From NCBI GenBank assembly GCA_964614535.1, contig CAZTOZ010000076.1:1-64000 (forward strand): a stretch of 64,000 nt of DNA, in the 5' to 3' direction. This stretch comes from JALSHZ01 sp964614535. Lineage in GTDB: Bacteria; Pseudomonadota; Gammaproteobacteria; UWMA-0217. Of this stretch, positions 25,034 to 34,086 are shown piece by piece (position 1 is the first letter of the stretch; every line of letters starts with the position of its first letter). The notes beneath the pieces were generated by a model, which worked only from the letters and a program-made list of their open reading frames with translations, searched no databases and had not been told where the DNA came from. A program made the position numbers and the translations under genes.

Positions 25034-26119
25034 ATGGATCAGCCGCTTTTTCTGCCGCGCGACCACTTCGACCAGCTGATCGAACAGCTGGGTACGGCGG
25101 GCTATCGATGCCTCGGCCCCATGGTGAGGGACGGCGTCATCGTCTACCGGCCGATCGGCACCAGCCGTGAGCTTCCCCGGGGCATCGGCGACGACCAGGC
25201 GCCAGGGCGCTACCGCCTGACCGCCAACGCCAGCCGCCACTGGTTCGACTGGGCCAACGGGCCGCAGGCACTCAAGCCCCTCACCTTCGCGCCGCGCGAA
25301 ACGCTGTGGCGGGCCAGACGCGACGACCAGGGCCGGCTCGAATTCATCGAAACCATTCCCGAGGTCGAAAAACAGGCCGTCATCGGCGTGCGCGCCTGCG
25401 ATCTGGCGGCGTTGGCGCTGCAGGACCGCCATTTCAAGGACGACCCCCACTATCGGGCGCGCCGGGCGGCACTGTTGCTGGTGGCGGTCCACTGCAACCG
25501 ACCTGCCGCCACCTGCTTCTGCCACGCCACCGGCGACGGGCCGCGGGCCACCAGCGGTTTCGACATCGCGCTGCACGAGCTGGACGACGGTTTCCTGCTG
25601 GAGACCGGCAGCCGCCGGGGAGAGAGCATCGCCGCGACGCTGCCACTGCGCGACAGCACCGCCCCCCAGCGGCGGGCGGCCGCACAGGCGACCGCGGCCG
25701 CCATCGAGGCACAATCCCGCAAACACCCCCTGCCCAATCTGCAGGCCCCGCTGCCGGCGCGGCTGGACCACCCCCGCTGGGACACCATCGCCAACCGCTG
25801 CCTCGACTGTGGCAACTGCACCGCCGTCTGCCCCAGTTGCTTCTGCCATCGCCAACGGGACGAGGCCACGCTGGACGGCAGCAGCAGCGACCATCTGCGA
25901 GAGTGGGATTCCTGCTTCACCCGTGGCCACAGCTACATTCACGGCGTGGTGATCCGCGCCACGACGGCCCAGCGCTATCGTCAATGGCTGCTTCACAAAC
26001 TGCTCTTCTGGCACGACCAGTATGGACGCAGCGGCTGCGTCGGCTGCGGGCGCTGCATCACCTGGTGTCCGGCCGGGATCGATCTGACGGAGGAGGTCCA
26101 TGCACTCGTCGCCGACTGA
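25034..26119 (+). CDS. hydB: Group 3b [NiFe] hydrogenase (sulfhydrogenase) beta subunit, 4Fe-4S ferredoxin-type
   Basis: Product of 361 residues from ATG at 25034 (MDQPLFLPR). The N-terminal two thirds match the sulfhydrogenase beta/anaerobic sulfite reductase A-like family (VIGVRACDLAALALQDRHF, an internal CFCHATGDGP). The C-terminal third has two [4Fe-4S] motifs, CLDCGNCTAVCP and CVGCGRCITWCP. It passes electrons between the hydrogenase module and the flavin-bearing gamma subunit. It is the first gene of hydB-hydG-hydD-hydA, the same order as in Pyrococcus sulfhydrogenase, and overlaps hydG by 20 bp. Confidence 0.93.
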   Translation: MDQPLFLPRDHFDQLIEQLGTAGYRCLGPMVRDGVIVYRPIGTSRELPRGIGDDQAPGRYRLTANASRHWFDWANGPQALKPLTFAPRETLWRARRDDQGRLEFIETIPEVEKQAVIGVRACDLAALALQDRHFKDDPHYRARRAALLLVAVHCNRPAATCFCHATGDGPRATSGFDIALHELDDGFLLETGSRRGESIAATLPLRDSTAPQRRAAAQATAAAIEAQSRKHPLPNLQAPLPARLDHPRWDTIANRCLDCGNCTAVCPSCFCHRQRDEATLDGSSSDHLREWDSCFTRGHSYIHGVVIRATTAQRYRQWLLHKLLFWHDQYGRSGCVGCGRCITWCPAGIDLTEEVHALVAD

Positions 26120-26942
26120 CCCCACCCCACTGACCGCCGAAGTGGTCGAACGAATCGATGAAACCAACGATGTCTTCACGTTGCGGCTACGTATCGCCGA
26201 CGGACACAGAGGCAGCGCCTACCGCTTCCACCCCGGCCAGTTCAACCTGCTCTATCTCTACGGCGTCGGCGAGGTGCCGATTTCGATCGTCTCCGATAGA
26301 CGGGATCCGGCGCTACTCGACCACACCATCCGCAACGTCGGGCGCGTCACCGCCGGGCTGGCCCGGCTGCGTGCCGGCGACCACATCGGGCTGCGCGGCC
26401 CGTTCGGCCGTGGGTGGCCACTGCGGGCGGCGGAAGGACGGGATATCGTCATCGTCACCGGAGGACTCGGCTGCGCACCCTCGGTGGCCGTGATCCGGCA
26501 CGTGCTGCGGCGACGTGAGCGCTACGGCCGTCTGACGATCATGCAGGGCGTCAAGCATGCCGACGACCTGCTGTGGCGCAGCCAGTACGAAGCCTGGGCC
26601 AGCGCGCCCGACACCCAAGTCTTTCTCGCGGCCGACCAGGCCGGCCCCGGCTGGCCCTGGCATAGGGGGCTGGTAACCTCGCTGTTCGACGAGGCAGAGC
26701 TGCGCGGCGATGGCTCGGTGGCGATGCTCTGCGGCCCAGAACCGATGATGCGCGCCGCCGCCGAGGGACTGCTGGCACGCAGTTTCGACGCCGGCGACCT
26801 GTGGTTGAGCATGGAACGCAACATGCAGTGCGCTGTCGGCCGCTGCGGCCATTGCCAGTTCGGTGCCCTTTTCGTTTGCCGCGACGGCCCGGTCTTCTCC
26901 TATCCCGAACTGCGCCCGCTGCTGGGCTCGAGGGGGTTCTGA
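26100..26942 (+). CDS. hydG: Group 3b hydrogenase gamma subunit, FAD/NAD(P)-binding oxidoreductase
   Basis: Product of 280 residues in the ferredoxin-NADP reductase fold. The FAD domain spans about 10-100 (FHPGQFNLLYLYGVGEVPISIVS). The nucleotide domain begins at IVIVTGGLGCAPSVAVIRHVL, and the late motif MLCGPEPMM matches the NAD(P) site. A C-terminal [2Fe-2S] cysteine set, MQCAVGRCGHCQFG...VC, is typical of this family. It exchanges electrons with NAD(P)H, making the complex a cytoplasmic, potentially bidirectional NADP-linked hydrogenase. It overlaps hydB by 20 bp, and hydD starts 2 bp after its stop. Confidence 0.95.
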   Translation: MHSSPTDPTPLTAEVVERIDETNDVFTLRLRIADGHRGSAYRFHPGQFNLLYLYGVGEVPISIVSDRRDPALLDHTIRNVGRVTAGLARLRAGDHIGLRGPFGRGWPLRAAEGRDIVIVTGGLGCAPSVAVIRHVLRRRERYGRLTIMQGVKHADDLLWRSQYEAWASAPDTQVFLAADQAGPGWPWHRGLVTSLFDEAELRGDGSVAMLCGPEPMMRAAAEGLLARSFDAGDLWLSMERNMQCAVGRCGHCQFGALFVCRDGPVFSYPELRPLLGSRGF

Positions 26943-26944
26943 CG

Positions 26945-27751
26945 ATGGCCGGACCGACACGACCGCGGGTCGCCGTGCACAAGTTCAGCTCGTGCGATGG
27001 CTGCCAGCTCGCTTTCCTCAACCTTGGCGAGGCGCTGTTGACGCTGAACGAGCTGGTGGAGATCCGCCATTTCGTCGAGGCGGGCAACTACGACCCCGAT
27101 GCCCCTGTCGACATCGCTTTCGTCGAAGGCAGCATCTCCACGCCGGAGGAGGCCGAACGCATCGAGGCCGTCCGCGCGAACAGCCGCTGGCTCGTCACCA
27201 TCGGCGCCTGCGCCACCGCCGGCGGACTGCAGGCGCTGCGCAATCTGAACGACAGCAACGACACCTGGCGCGGCGCCATCTACGCCCGCCCCGAATATAT
27301 CGACACCCTCGACCACGCCGAGCCGGTCGGCCAGCATGTCGAGGTGGATCTCGCCCTGTGGGGCTGTCCGATCGACCAGCGGCAACTGGTGGCCACGATC
27401 AGGGATCTGCTCTTCGGCGTCACGCCGGCGTTTCCCGAGGAGCGGGTCTGTCTGGAATGCAAGCGCCGACACGCCGTCTGCATCATGGTGACACAACAGA
27501 AACCCTGCATGGGGCCGGTCACGCAAACCGGCTGTGGCGCCCTCTGCCCCCGCTTCGGGCGTGACTGCTATGCCTGCTTCGGGCCGGCTGAAAACGCCGC
27601 CACGGACGCACTGGCGGCGATCTTCCGCCGTTTTGGCCTCGACCCACGGCAGATCGCCCACCGTTTCCTCTTCATCAACAACCAGGCCGAACCGTTTACA
27701 ACCGCCGGCAAGGCGATTCTGCCCATGGGACTCTATCGCAGCGATGAGTGA
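26945..27751 (+). CDS. hydD: Group 3b [NiFe] hydrogenase small (delta) subunit
   Basis: Product of 268 residues from ATG at 26945. Iron-sulfur ligands follow the small-subunit pattern: FSSCDGCQLAFLNL (CxxC) near the N-terminus, VTIGACATAGGLQAL, WGCPID, and a distal set CLECKRRHAVC...CMGPVTQTGCGALCPRFGRDCYACFGP. No twin-arginine signal is present, consistent with a cytoplasmic group 3 enzyme. It carries electrons from the NiFe site toward the beta and gamma subunits. Its last codons overlap the start of hydA by 8 bp. Confidence 0.95.
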   Translation: MAGPTRPRVAVHKFSSCDGCQLAFLNLGEALLTLNELVEIRHFVEAGNYDPDAPVDIAFVEGSISTPEEAERIEAVRANSRWLVTIGACATAGGLQALRNLNDSNDTWRGAIYARPEYIDTLDHAEPVGQHVEVDLALWGCPIDQRQLVATIRDLLFGVTPAFPEERVCLECKRRHAVCIMVTQQKPCMGPVTQTGCGALCPRFGRDCYACFGPAENAATDALAAIFRRFGLDPRQIAHRFLFINNQAEPFTTAGKAILPMGLYRSDE

Positions 27752-29042
27752 AGACCGCCCGATTCGCATCCACGTACCCGCCATCACCCGCGTCGAAGGC
27801 GAAGGCGCGCTGCACCTGGAGATCGACGGTGGCCAGATCACCCGGCTGACGCTCGAAATCTTCGAGCCACCACGCTTTTTCGAGAAATTTCTCGAGGGCC
27901 GCACGCCCCAGGAGGTCATCGACATCGTCGCGCGCATCTGCGGCATCTGCCCCGTGGCCTATCAGGTGACAGCGGTGCAGGCCATCGAAAAAGCGTTCGG
28001 CATCCAACCGACCCCGTGGAGCGAAACGATGCGCCGCGTCCTCTACTGTGGCGAGTGGATTCAGAGCCACGCACTGCACATCCACATGCTGGCCGCCCCG
28101 GACTTTCTCGGCTTCGATACCGCCTTGCAGATGGGACAGAAGCACCCGGAGATTCTGCGCCGCGGGCTCCATCTACAGCGCATCGGCAACCGCCTGATCT
28201 GCCTGGGCGGCGCCCGCTCCGTCCACCCGATCGGCCTGCGCCCCGGCGGGTTCTTCCGCATCCCCGACCGCGCCGACATCGCGACACTCATCGACGAGCT
28301 GGAAACGGTACTGCCGCAAGCCGAGGAACTGGTCGAATGGGCCGCCAGCCTGCCACTGCCCGCCACGGCGCAGCGATTCCTCTGCGTCGCGCTGCAGGAA
28401 CCGCATCGCTATGCCATCCATCGTGGCGAGATCGTCACCAGCACCGGCCTGCGGCTGACCAGCGACGACTACGAAAACCATTTTCGGGAACATCAGGTGC
28501 CCCACTCCACCGCACTCTGGTCGCTGCTCGATGGCCAGCCCTATCTGGTCGGTCCGCTGGCACGAATCAATCTCGGCTTCGACACCCTGCCCGAAGCCAC
28601 CCGCCGGCTGGCCGCGGACGCCGGCATCCACTTTCCGAGCCAAAACCCCTACCACGGTATCATCGCCCGCGCATTGGAGATCCACTTTGCGCTCGTCGAG
28701 GCACTCACGCTGCTGCGGACCCTGCCGCGGGCCGAACAATGCGACGAGGCATTCACGCCCATCGCCACCACCGCCACCGCCTGCAGCGAGGCGCCGCGCG
28801 GTCTGCTGTGGCACCGCTACGCCTTCCACGAGGACGGTAGCGTCGGTGAGGCCAGGATCGTCCCACCCACCAGCCAAAACCAAGCCCGGATCGAGCAGGA
28901 TCTACGCGAAGCCCTGCAACAATACGGCCTGGAACGGGACGCCGACGAGCTGCGTCGCCGGGCCGAAACGGTCATCCGTAACTACGACCCCTGCATCTCC
29001 TGCGCGACGCATTTCATCCGCATGGAGATCGACCGGGGCTGA
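27744..29042 (+). CDS. hydA: Group 3b [NiFe] hydrogenase large (alpha) catalytic subunit
   Basis: Product of 432 residues from ATG at 27744. N-terminal IHVPAITRVEGEGAL is a large-subunit hallmark. The proximal nickel-ligand motif L1 is RICGICPVAYQ, with both cysteines present but Tyr where many other groups have His. The distal motif L2 is DPCISCATHFIRMEIDRG at the very C-terminus. With both CxxC pairs intact the NiFe site should be competent to oxidise or produce hydrogen. No hyp maturation genes and no maturation endopeptidase are adjacent, so these must lie elsewhere. It converges with the glycosyltransferase gene. Confidence 0.95.
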   Translation: MSEDRPIRIHVPAITRVEGEGALHLEIDGGQITRLTLEIFEPPRFFEKFLEGRTPQEVIDIVARICGICPVAYQVTAVQAIEKAFGIQPTPWSETMRRVLYCGEWIQSHALHIHMLAAPDFLGFDTALQMGQKHPEILRRGLHLQRIGNRLICLGGARSVHPIGLRPGGFFRIPDRADIATLIDELETVLPQAEELVEWAASLPLPATAQRFLCVALQEPHRYAIHRGEIVTSTGLRLTSDDYENHFREHQVPHSTALWSLLDGQPYLVGPLARINLGFDTLPEATRRLAADAGIHFPSQNPYHGIIARALEIHFALVEALTLLRTLPRAEQCDEAFTPIATTATACSEAPRGLLWHRYAFHEDGSVGEARIVPPTSQNQARIEQDLREALQQYGLERDADELRRRAETVIRNYDPCISCATHFIRMEIDRG

Positions 29043-29077
29043 GTAAGGCAGTTTCTGGGAAGTTCGCTCAAAAAACG

Positions 29078-30130
29078 TTAGGAAACGGCCGAAGAATATA
29101 TCTTCTCTAATCGATCGATCGCCCGCCCGGCAATCTTCTTGGGGTCATCCATCAATGCGCTTTCAACGACTTGGTGTGGATTTTCCACCCACGCCTCAAT
29201 CGCAAGATACAATGTTTGCAAATCATTGCAGTCGAAAGTGATGACACCATCAGGCCGATCGACCACATTGGAAGCAAACACCGCTTTTCCCTGAACCAAG
29301 GCCTCCCATATCGAGAGGGAATCTCCATCAGTTTGGGTGCAGCGGATATAGGCATCGGCGGCGCCCACCACCGGAACGAAATCCTCGCCATTTTCCAGGA
29401 ACCAAACGTTCGTCGGAATCATTTCTTCAGTCAATCCACTGAACATGCGATACCGACTGGTGGAATCCAGCACCACCAACCCCCATCGGGGTATTTTTTC
29501 GAAAAAACCTAGTAGAGAGCGGATGCCGTATATCTCTTTGCCATTCGAATGGTAATCGAGCGATGAACAGTTGGTGACGAACAGTATCTCAACGTTATTC
29601 CGGGCATCACGCAATACAGCTGCCGCCTTGCCACTCAGTTCTCCATTGCCCGCCGGCGGAAGAAAGGCGCTCATCCGGTAGACATTGGAATGCAAAACCC
29701 CAACCGCTGCAAAACTATGCGCATTCAGTGTAATCACCGCATGAGCGAGTCGGAAAGTTAGGGTTTCAACGAAATTCCTGAAGCGTCCGTGTCTTCCAAC
29801 ATCACCGTGGATGGTAATGATCGGACACACACCGAAAATCCGCAATATCACCAATACTCCCATGCGCCGGAGACTGTTGGAGATATGGACATGCGCCACA
29901 TCTGCAAAGCGTGCAGCCTTAATCAAATCTTTCAACATCAACGTCTTGGTATTGACGAAGCCAAAAGCACGTCCCGCATGGCACAACCAGTGCAACAGCC
30001 GTTCGACATGAACAGATACCCCTCCGCGCGGCGGTGGCAAAGGCCCAATGATCACGAGACGAGGTTTGAATTTGGCCGGTACAACACCGCATTTCGAATC
30101 GCCGTTCGGCTCAGGACTGAAACAAACCAC
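29078..30130 (-). CDS. Glycosyltransferase, GT4-like (GT-B fold), AT-richer than neighbours
   Basis: Product of 350 residues starting at GTG 30130. LVIIGPLPPPRGGVSVHVERLL is the glycine-rich acceptor-side loop of GT4-type transferases. VAHVHISNSLRRMGVLV and PIITIHGDVGRHGRF follow, and the C-terminal half has VWFLENGEDFVPVVGAADAYIRCTQTDGDSLSIWEALVQGKAVFAS, where DGDSLSIWEAL matches the conserved E(x7)E donor-site region. Base composition is visibly AT-richer than the flanking genes, and it stands alone between two unrelated convergent units, both of which suggest acquisition by transfer. Donor sugar unknown. Confidence 0.82.
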   Translation of the reverse strand: MVCFSPEPNGDSKCGVVPAKFKPRLVIIGPLPPPRGGVSVHVERLLHWLCHAGRAFGFVNTKTLMLKDLIKAARFADVAHVHISNSLRRMGVLVILRIFGVCPIITIHGDVGRHGRFRNFVETLTFRLAHAVITLNAHSFAAVGVLHSNVYRMSAFLPPAGNGELSGKAAAVLRDARNNVEILFVTNCSSLDYHSNGKEIYGIRSLLGFFEKIPRWGLVVLDSTSRYRMFSGLTEEMIPTNVWFLENGEDFVPVVGAADAYIRCTQTDGDSLSIWEALVQGKAVFASNVVDRPDGVITFDCNDLQTLYLAIEAWVENPHQVVESALMDDPKKIAGRAIDRLEKIYSSAVS

Positions 30131-30266
30131 TGATCACCTTCGCTATGAAACTGGCTTGAAAAAGGAAGAACACCCTGGCCAGCCATCAGCCCAGCATGCC
30201 GGCATTGGAAAATGGATTATTGGTTTCATTGGCGAACCGCCCAAAAACGGCTTCTTGGAAAGCGTA

Positions 30267-31550
30267 CTAGAGATTCATCACCAGCAACAACACGATGGCC
30301 ACGATGATCACCGAGACGATGAGCCAGTCCATCAGGTTCCAGACCCGTTTTCTCGGCGGCGGCAACAGGGATTCCTGACGGGCCAGTTCCTGGGGATCGA
30401 AGGCGGGCACGGAGACGGCGCTCTGCTGCGCCTCGGGCGCCGGTGCCGGCGCTGGACCGGTGCCCGACGGCTCTGCCCCGGCGGGCGCGGCATTGAGCTC
30501 GCGGGCGACGGTGCCGATGGGGTTTTCGTCGGCCAGATCGATCATGGCCTTGATCTGTTCGGTATTGGCTTGGTCGAGCGGCACCGCTTGCGCCACCTCG
30601 GCCTCGATGGCAGCGGCGGTCTGAATGGTATCGTCGGGATCGAAGCCGTCCTCCGCCTCGACGTCGATTCCCAGATCTTCCTGGCTGAGCAGCAACAGCG
30701 GGTCTTCCTCGCTCTCGGGGGCGCTGGCCAGCCGATAGTCGGGTTCTAGATCGAGGTTGATGTCGCTTTCGATCTCCAGCCCCAGCGACTCCAGAGCGGC
30801 TTCGTCGACGGGTTGGCCGTCATGCCGTGCATCAGCCGCCACGGGCGCTGCCTCGACATCCGCCACGGGCGCTGCCTCGACATCCGTCACGGCCGCGGGC
30901 GGCTCCTCCCCGTCGGCAGCGCCCGGGCTGGCCGCAACGGACACCCCCGCCTCGCCATCGGCCACGGGGCCAGCCGGCAGCACCGGTTCGCGAGGCCAGG
31001 TCTCATCGGCGTCGAGGTCATCGTCCACCACGCGGGCGCCCGGTTCGGACTGACCGGCTTCCCCATCGTCGGCCTCGTCGATCGCCGGCGCCAACAGCCC
31101 GTCGCTAACAAGATAGAGCACCGCCGCCGTACCGAGGAACAGCAGCGCGAATCCCCACTGGAATCCCTGCGACAACAGCGCCGCCTGCGACAGCAGCGCC
31201 ACCACCCCGGCAACCAACACCGCGCGCGGATGCGGTTGGCGGTCGTTGATGAGCACGGCCAGCGCCAGCAGCGCCACCGCCATGACCAGCGCCAGCGCGC
31301 CCCAGGCGAAGCGGTATCCGGCCAGCATCTCGCCGATATAGGCGAAGTCGTCGAAATCGGCAACCTGCTGCGCTCGATCGAGGTTGGGCGAGTAGATGGC
31401 GGCGGCGATGAAGTCGGCGGCGAACCAGAGGAAACCCACCACGGTCGCGTAGAGCGCGCCGGCAATGAACAACGCGGTGAACCCGCGGCGGATCCTCGAC
31501 CGCCTTTCCGTCCCCATTGCCGTGCGCTCGCCGCCCTGCCCCAACGTCAT
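30267..31550 (-). CDS. Hypothetical multi-pass membrane protein with acidic cytoplasmic linker
   Basis: Product of 427 residues. The start is ATG at 31550, overlapping the hom stop codon as TGATG, so translation is probably coupled. About four hydrophobic helices occupy residues 24-150. A long acidic, Ala/Pro/Glu/Asp-rich region of about 250 residues follows, with LGLEIESDINLDLEPDYRLAS and DLGIDVEAEDGFDPDD. A single C-terminal helix (WLIVSVIIVAIVLLLVM) ends the protein. The linker contains a tandem DVEAAPVA repeat. No known domain is recognised. The acidic segments resemble the linkers of FimV-type proteins, but I see no LysM or TPR. It is not an obvious threonine-pathway gene despite following hom. 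Confidence 0.75.
   Translation of the reverse strand: MTLGQGGERTAMGTERRSRIRRGFTALFIAGALYATVVGFLWFAADFIAAAIYSPNLDRAQQVADFDDFAYIGEMLAGYRFAWGALALVMAVALLALAVLINDRQPHPRAVLVAGVVALLSQAALLSQGFQWGFALLFLGTAAVLYLVSDGLLAPAIDEADDGEAGQSEPGARVVDDDLDADETWPREPVLPAGPVADGEAGVSVAASPGAADGEEPPAAVTDVEAAPVADVEAAPVAADARHDGQPVDEAALESLGLEIESDINLDLEPDYRLASAPESEEDPLLLLSQEDLGIDVEAEDGFDPDDTIQTAAAIEAEVAQAVPLDQANTEQIKAMIDLADENPIGTVARELNAAPAGAEPSGTGPAPAPAPEAQQSAVSVPAFDPQELARQESLLPPPRKRVWNLMDWLIVSVIIVAIVLLLVMNL
30841..30888. repeat. 24-bp tandem duplication inside coding sequence
   Basis: Two adjacent 24-bp units differing at one base (30841-30864 and 30865-30888) encode the duplicated DVEAAPVA segment in the acidic linker of the hypothetical membrane protein. 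The repeat keeps the frame. Confidence 0.85.
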
Positions 31551-32866
31551 CACTGGTTGAGCGACTCCCAGCGGATACGGGTGACCTTGTCGGTGATGAC
31601 GTCCAACGCCTCGATCTGCGCCAGCGCCTCGTTCATCCGTCCCTCGACGACGGTATGGGTGAGCATGATGATATTGACCTCCGACTCGCCCTCGGCCGGC
31701 TCTTTCTGCAAGAACGCCTCGATGCTGATCTCCTGCTCGCCGAGGATGCGGGTGATCTCGGCCAGCACGCCGGGCTGATCCTTCGCCTTCATCCGCAGGT
31801 AGAAACCGGTGCGAACCGCCTCCATCGGCAGGATCGGCAGCTCCTCGATCGCCGAATGCTGAAAGCCCATCACCGGCACCCGGTGCTCGTGGTCGATGCT
31901 CATGTAGCGCACCACATCGACGATATCGGCCACCACGGCCGAGGCCGTCGGCAGGTCACCCGCGCCGGCACCGTAGTAGAGTGTCGGCCCCACCGCGTCG
32001 CCCATCACCAGCACCGCGTTCATCACGCCATCGACATTGGCGATCAGGCGGCGCTCGGGGATCAGCGTCGGATGAACCCGCAGCTCGATGCCGTCCTCGG
32101 TCCGGCGGGTGATCCCCAGGTGCTTGATGCGATAGCCGAGCTCGCCGGCATACTGGACATCGAGCTGGCTGACTTTCGAGATCCCCTCGGTATAGGTGGC
32201 GTCGAAGTTGAGCGGCATGCCGAAAGCCAACGAGCCGAGAATGGTCAGTTTATGGGCCGCGTCGATGCCCTCGACGTCGAAGGTGGGATCGGCCTCGGCA
32301 TACCCGAGCGCCTGCGCCTCCTTGAGCACATCGTCGAAATCACGGCCCTTGTCGCGCATCTCGGTGAGAATGAAATTGCCGGTGCCATTGATGATGCCGG
32401 CGATCCACTGGATGCGGTTGGCCGCCAGCCCCTCGCGGATCGCCTTGATGATCGGAATGCCGCCAGCCACCGCCGCCTCGAACCCCACCATCACCTGCCG
32501 TTCCTCGGCACGGGCGAAGATCTCCCTGCCGTGCAGCGCGATCAGCGCCTTGTTGGCGGTGACCACATGCTTGCCGTTGTCGATGGCCTGCAGCACCAGC
32601 TCCTTCGCCGGCGAATAGCCACCGATCAGCTCGACGACGATCTCGATCCCCGGATCGTTGACCACCTCGAACGCGTCGGTGGTCAGACGCACGCTGTCGG
32701 GCAGCCCCAGCTGCTTCGCCGCATCGGGATCGAGCGTCGCCGCAAAATCGACGACGATCTCGCGCCCGGCGCGGCGCGCGATCTCCTCGGCATTCTTCAG
32801 CAGTACCGTGGCGGTGCCACCACCGACCGTGCCCAATCCCAGCAAACCTACTTTTACAGCGTTCAA
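31550..32866 (-). CDS. hom: Homoserine dehydrogenase
   Basis: Product of 438 residues. The start is TTG at 32866 with AAGGAG six bases upstream. An ATG a few bases earlier is in another frame and hits TGA after one codon, and the longer open frame to 33337 overlaps alaC antisense-like sequence. The NAD(P)-binding motif VGLLGLGTVGGGTATVL starts the protein. The catalytic region has GFEAAVAGGIPIIKAIREGL, IINGTGNFILTEM and YAEADPTFDVEGIDAAHKL. A C-terminal ACT domain (MKAKDQPGVLAEITRILGEQEISIEAFLQ) gives threonine feedback control in this class. It reduces aspartate semialdehyde to homoserine. It lies 26 bp after the aminotransferase gene. Confidence 0.97.
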   Translation of the reverse strand: MNAVKVGLLGLGTVGGGTATVLLKNAEEIARRAGREIVVDFAATLDPDAAKQLGLPDSVRLTTDAFEVVNDPGIEIVVELIGGYSPAKELVLQAIDNGKHVVTANKALIALHGREIFARAEERQVMVGFEAAVAGGIPIIKAIREGLAANRIQWIAGIINGTGNFILTEMRDKGRDFDDVLKEAQALGYAEADPTFDVEGIDAAHKLTILGSLAFGMPLNFDATYTEGISKVSQLDVQYAGELGYRIKHLGITRRTEDGIELRVHPTLIPERRLIANVDGVMNAVLVMGDAVGPTLYYGAGAGDLPTASAVVADIVDVVRYMSIDHEHRVPVMGFQHSAIEELPILPMEAVRTGFYLRMKAKDQPGVLAEITRILGEQEISIEAFLQKEPAEGESEVNIIMLTHTVVEGRMNEALAQIEALDVITDKVTRIRWESLNQ

Positions 32867-32892
32867 AGCATTCTCCTTCAGTTGTTGTCGGG

Positions 32893-34086
32893 CTACCGCC
32901 CCTGCAGCAGGCCGTCCTTGCGGAACATCTGCCGCAACCCGCGCAACGCCTGGCGGGTACGATGTTCGTTCTCGATCAGGCTGAAGCGCACGTGGTCGTC
33001 GCCATAGCGACCGAAGCCGACGCCCGGCGACACCGCCACCTTCGCCTCGTTGAGCAATTTCTTGGAGAACTCCAGCGAGCCCATCTCCCGGTAAGGCTCG
33101 GGAATCCGTGCCCAGACGAACATCGTCGCCTTCGGCCAGTTGACCTGCCAACCCATCGAATCCAGCCCTTCGCAGAGCACATTTCGGCGCGACAGATACA
33201 TGTCGCGAATGTCGGCCACGCATTGCTGATCCCCCTCCAGCGCCGCGATCGACGCCACCTGGATCGGCGTGAACATGCCATAGTCGAGATACGACTTCAT
33301 CCGCGACAGCGCGTTGACCAACTTCTGGTTGCCGCACATGAAGCCGACCCGCCAGCCCGGCATGTTATAGCTCTTGGAGAGCGAATAGAATTCGACCGCG
33401 ATGTCCTTGGCGCCGGGCACCTGCAGGATCGACGGCGCCTGATAGCCGTCGAAGACGATCTCGGCATAGGCGATGTCGTGCACCAGCCAGATGCCGTTCT
33501 CCTTGCAGAAATCGACCACCCGGGTGAAGAAGTCGAGATCGACGCACTCGGTGGTCGGATTGCCCGGATAATTGATGATCAGCATCTTCGGCCGTGGCCA
33601 GCTGTCCTCCACCGCCCGCTGCAACTCCTCGAAGAAATCGGCATCCGGGGTCATCGGCAGATAGAGGATATCCGCCCCGGCGATGACGCAACCGTAGGGA
33701 TGAATCGGATAGGCCGGATTGGGCACGATCACCGCATCGCCCGGCCCCAGCGTCGCCAGCGCCAGATGGGCCAGCCCCTCCTTGGAACCAATGGTGACGA
33801 TGGCTTCGCTCTCCGGGTCGATGTCCACGTCGAACTTGCGCTTGTACCAGTCGGCAATCGCCTTGCGCAACCGGGGAATACCACGGGACATCGAATAACG
33901 GTGGGTATCGGGGCGTTGCGCCGCCTCCACCAGCTTCTCCACGATGTGGCTCGGGGTCGGCTGATCGGGATTGCCCATGCCGAAATCGATAATGTCCTCG
34001 CCCCGTGCCCGCGCCTCGGCCTTCAGCTGGTTGACGATGTTGAAGACATAGGGCGGTAACCGCTGGATACGCGAAAAGTCCTGCAT
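32893..34086 (-). CDS. alaC: Alanine-synthesising aminotransferase (AlaC-like, class I/II PLP enzyme)
   Basis: Product of 397 residues. N-terminal LPPYVFNIVNQLKAEARARGEDIIDFGMGNPDQPTP is highly typical of AlaC (YfdZ)-type aminotransferases. The PLP lysine lies in EFYSLSKSYNMPGWRVGF. NYPGNPTTE and VHDIAYAEIVFDGY provide the asparagine, aspartate and tyrosine PLP contacts. It converts pyruvate and glutamate to alanine and 2-oxoglutarate. The gene directly precedes hom on the minus strand, an arrangement known in many gamma- and betaproteobacteria, so the two probably form one amino acid biosynthesis operon. Confidence 0.93.
   Translation of the reverse strand: MQDFSRIQRLPPYVFNIVNQLKAEARARGEDIIDFGMGNPDQPTPSHIVEKLVEAAQRPDTHRYSMSRGIPRLRKAIADWYKRKFDVDIDPESEAIVTIGSKEGLAHLALATLGPGDAVIVPNPAYPIHPYGCVIAGADILYLPMTPDADFFEELQRAVEDSWPRPKMLIINYPGNPTTECVDLDFFTRVVDFCKENGIWLVHDIAYAEIVFDGYQAPSILQVPGAKDIAVEFYSLSKSYNMPGWRVGFMCGNQKLVNALSRMKSYLDYGMFTPIQVASIAALEGDQQCVADIRDMYLSRRNVLCEGLDSMGWQVNWPKATMFVWARIPEPYREMGSLEFSKKLLNEAKVAVSPGVGFGRYGDDHVRFSLIENEHRTRQALRGLRQMFRKDGLLQGR

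Noticed and set aside
30841..30888. CRISPR or other spaced repeat array
   Set aside because: Only two adjacent 24-bp copies inside a coding region, without spacers. No CRISPR array or cas gene was seen anywhere in the window.
32867..33337. N-terminal extension of homoserine dehydrogenase
   Set aside because: It would overlap the alaC gene; the TTG at 32866 with its own ribosome site gives the normal family start.
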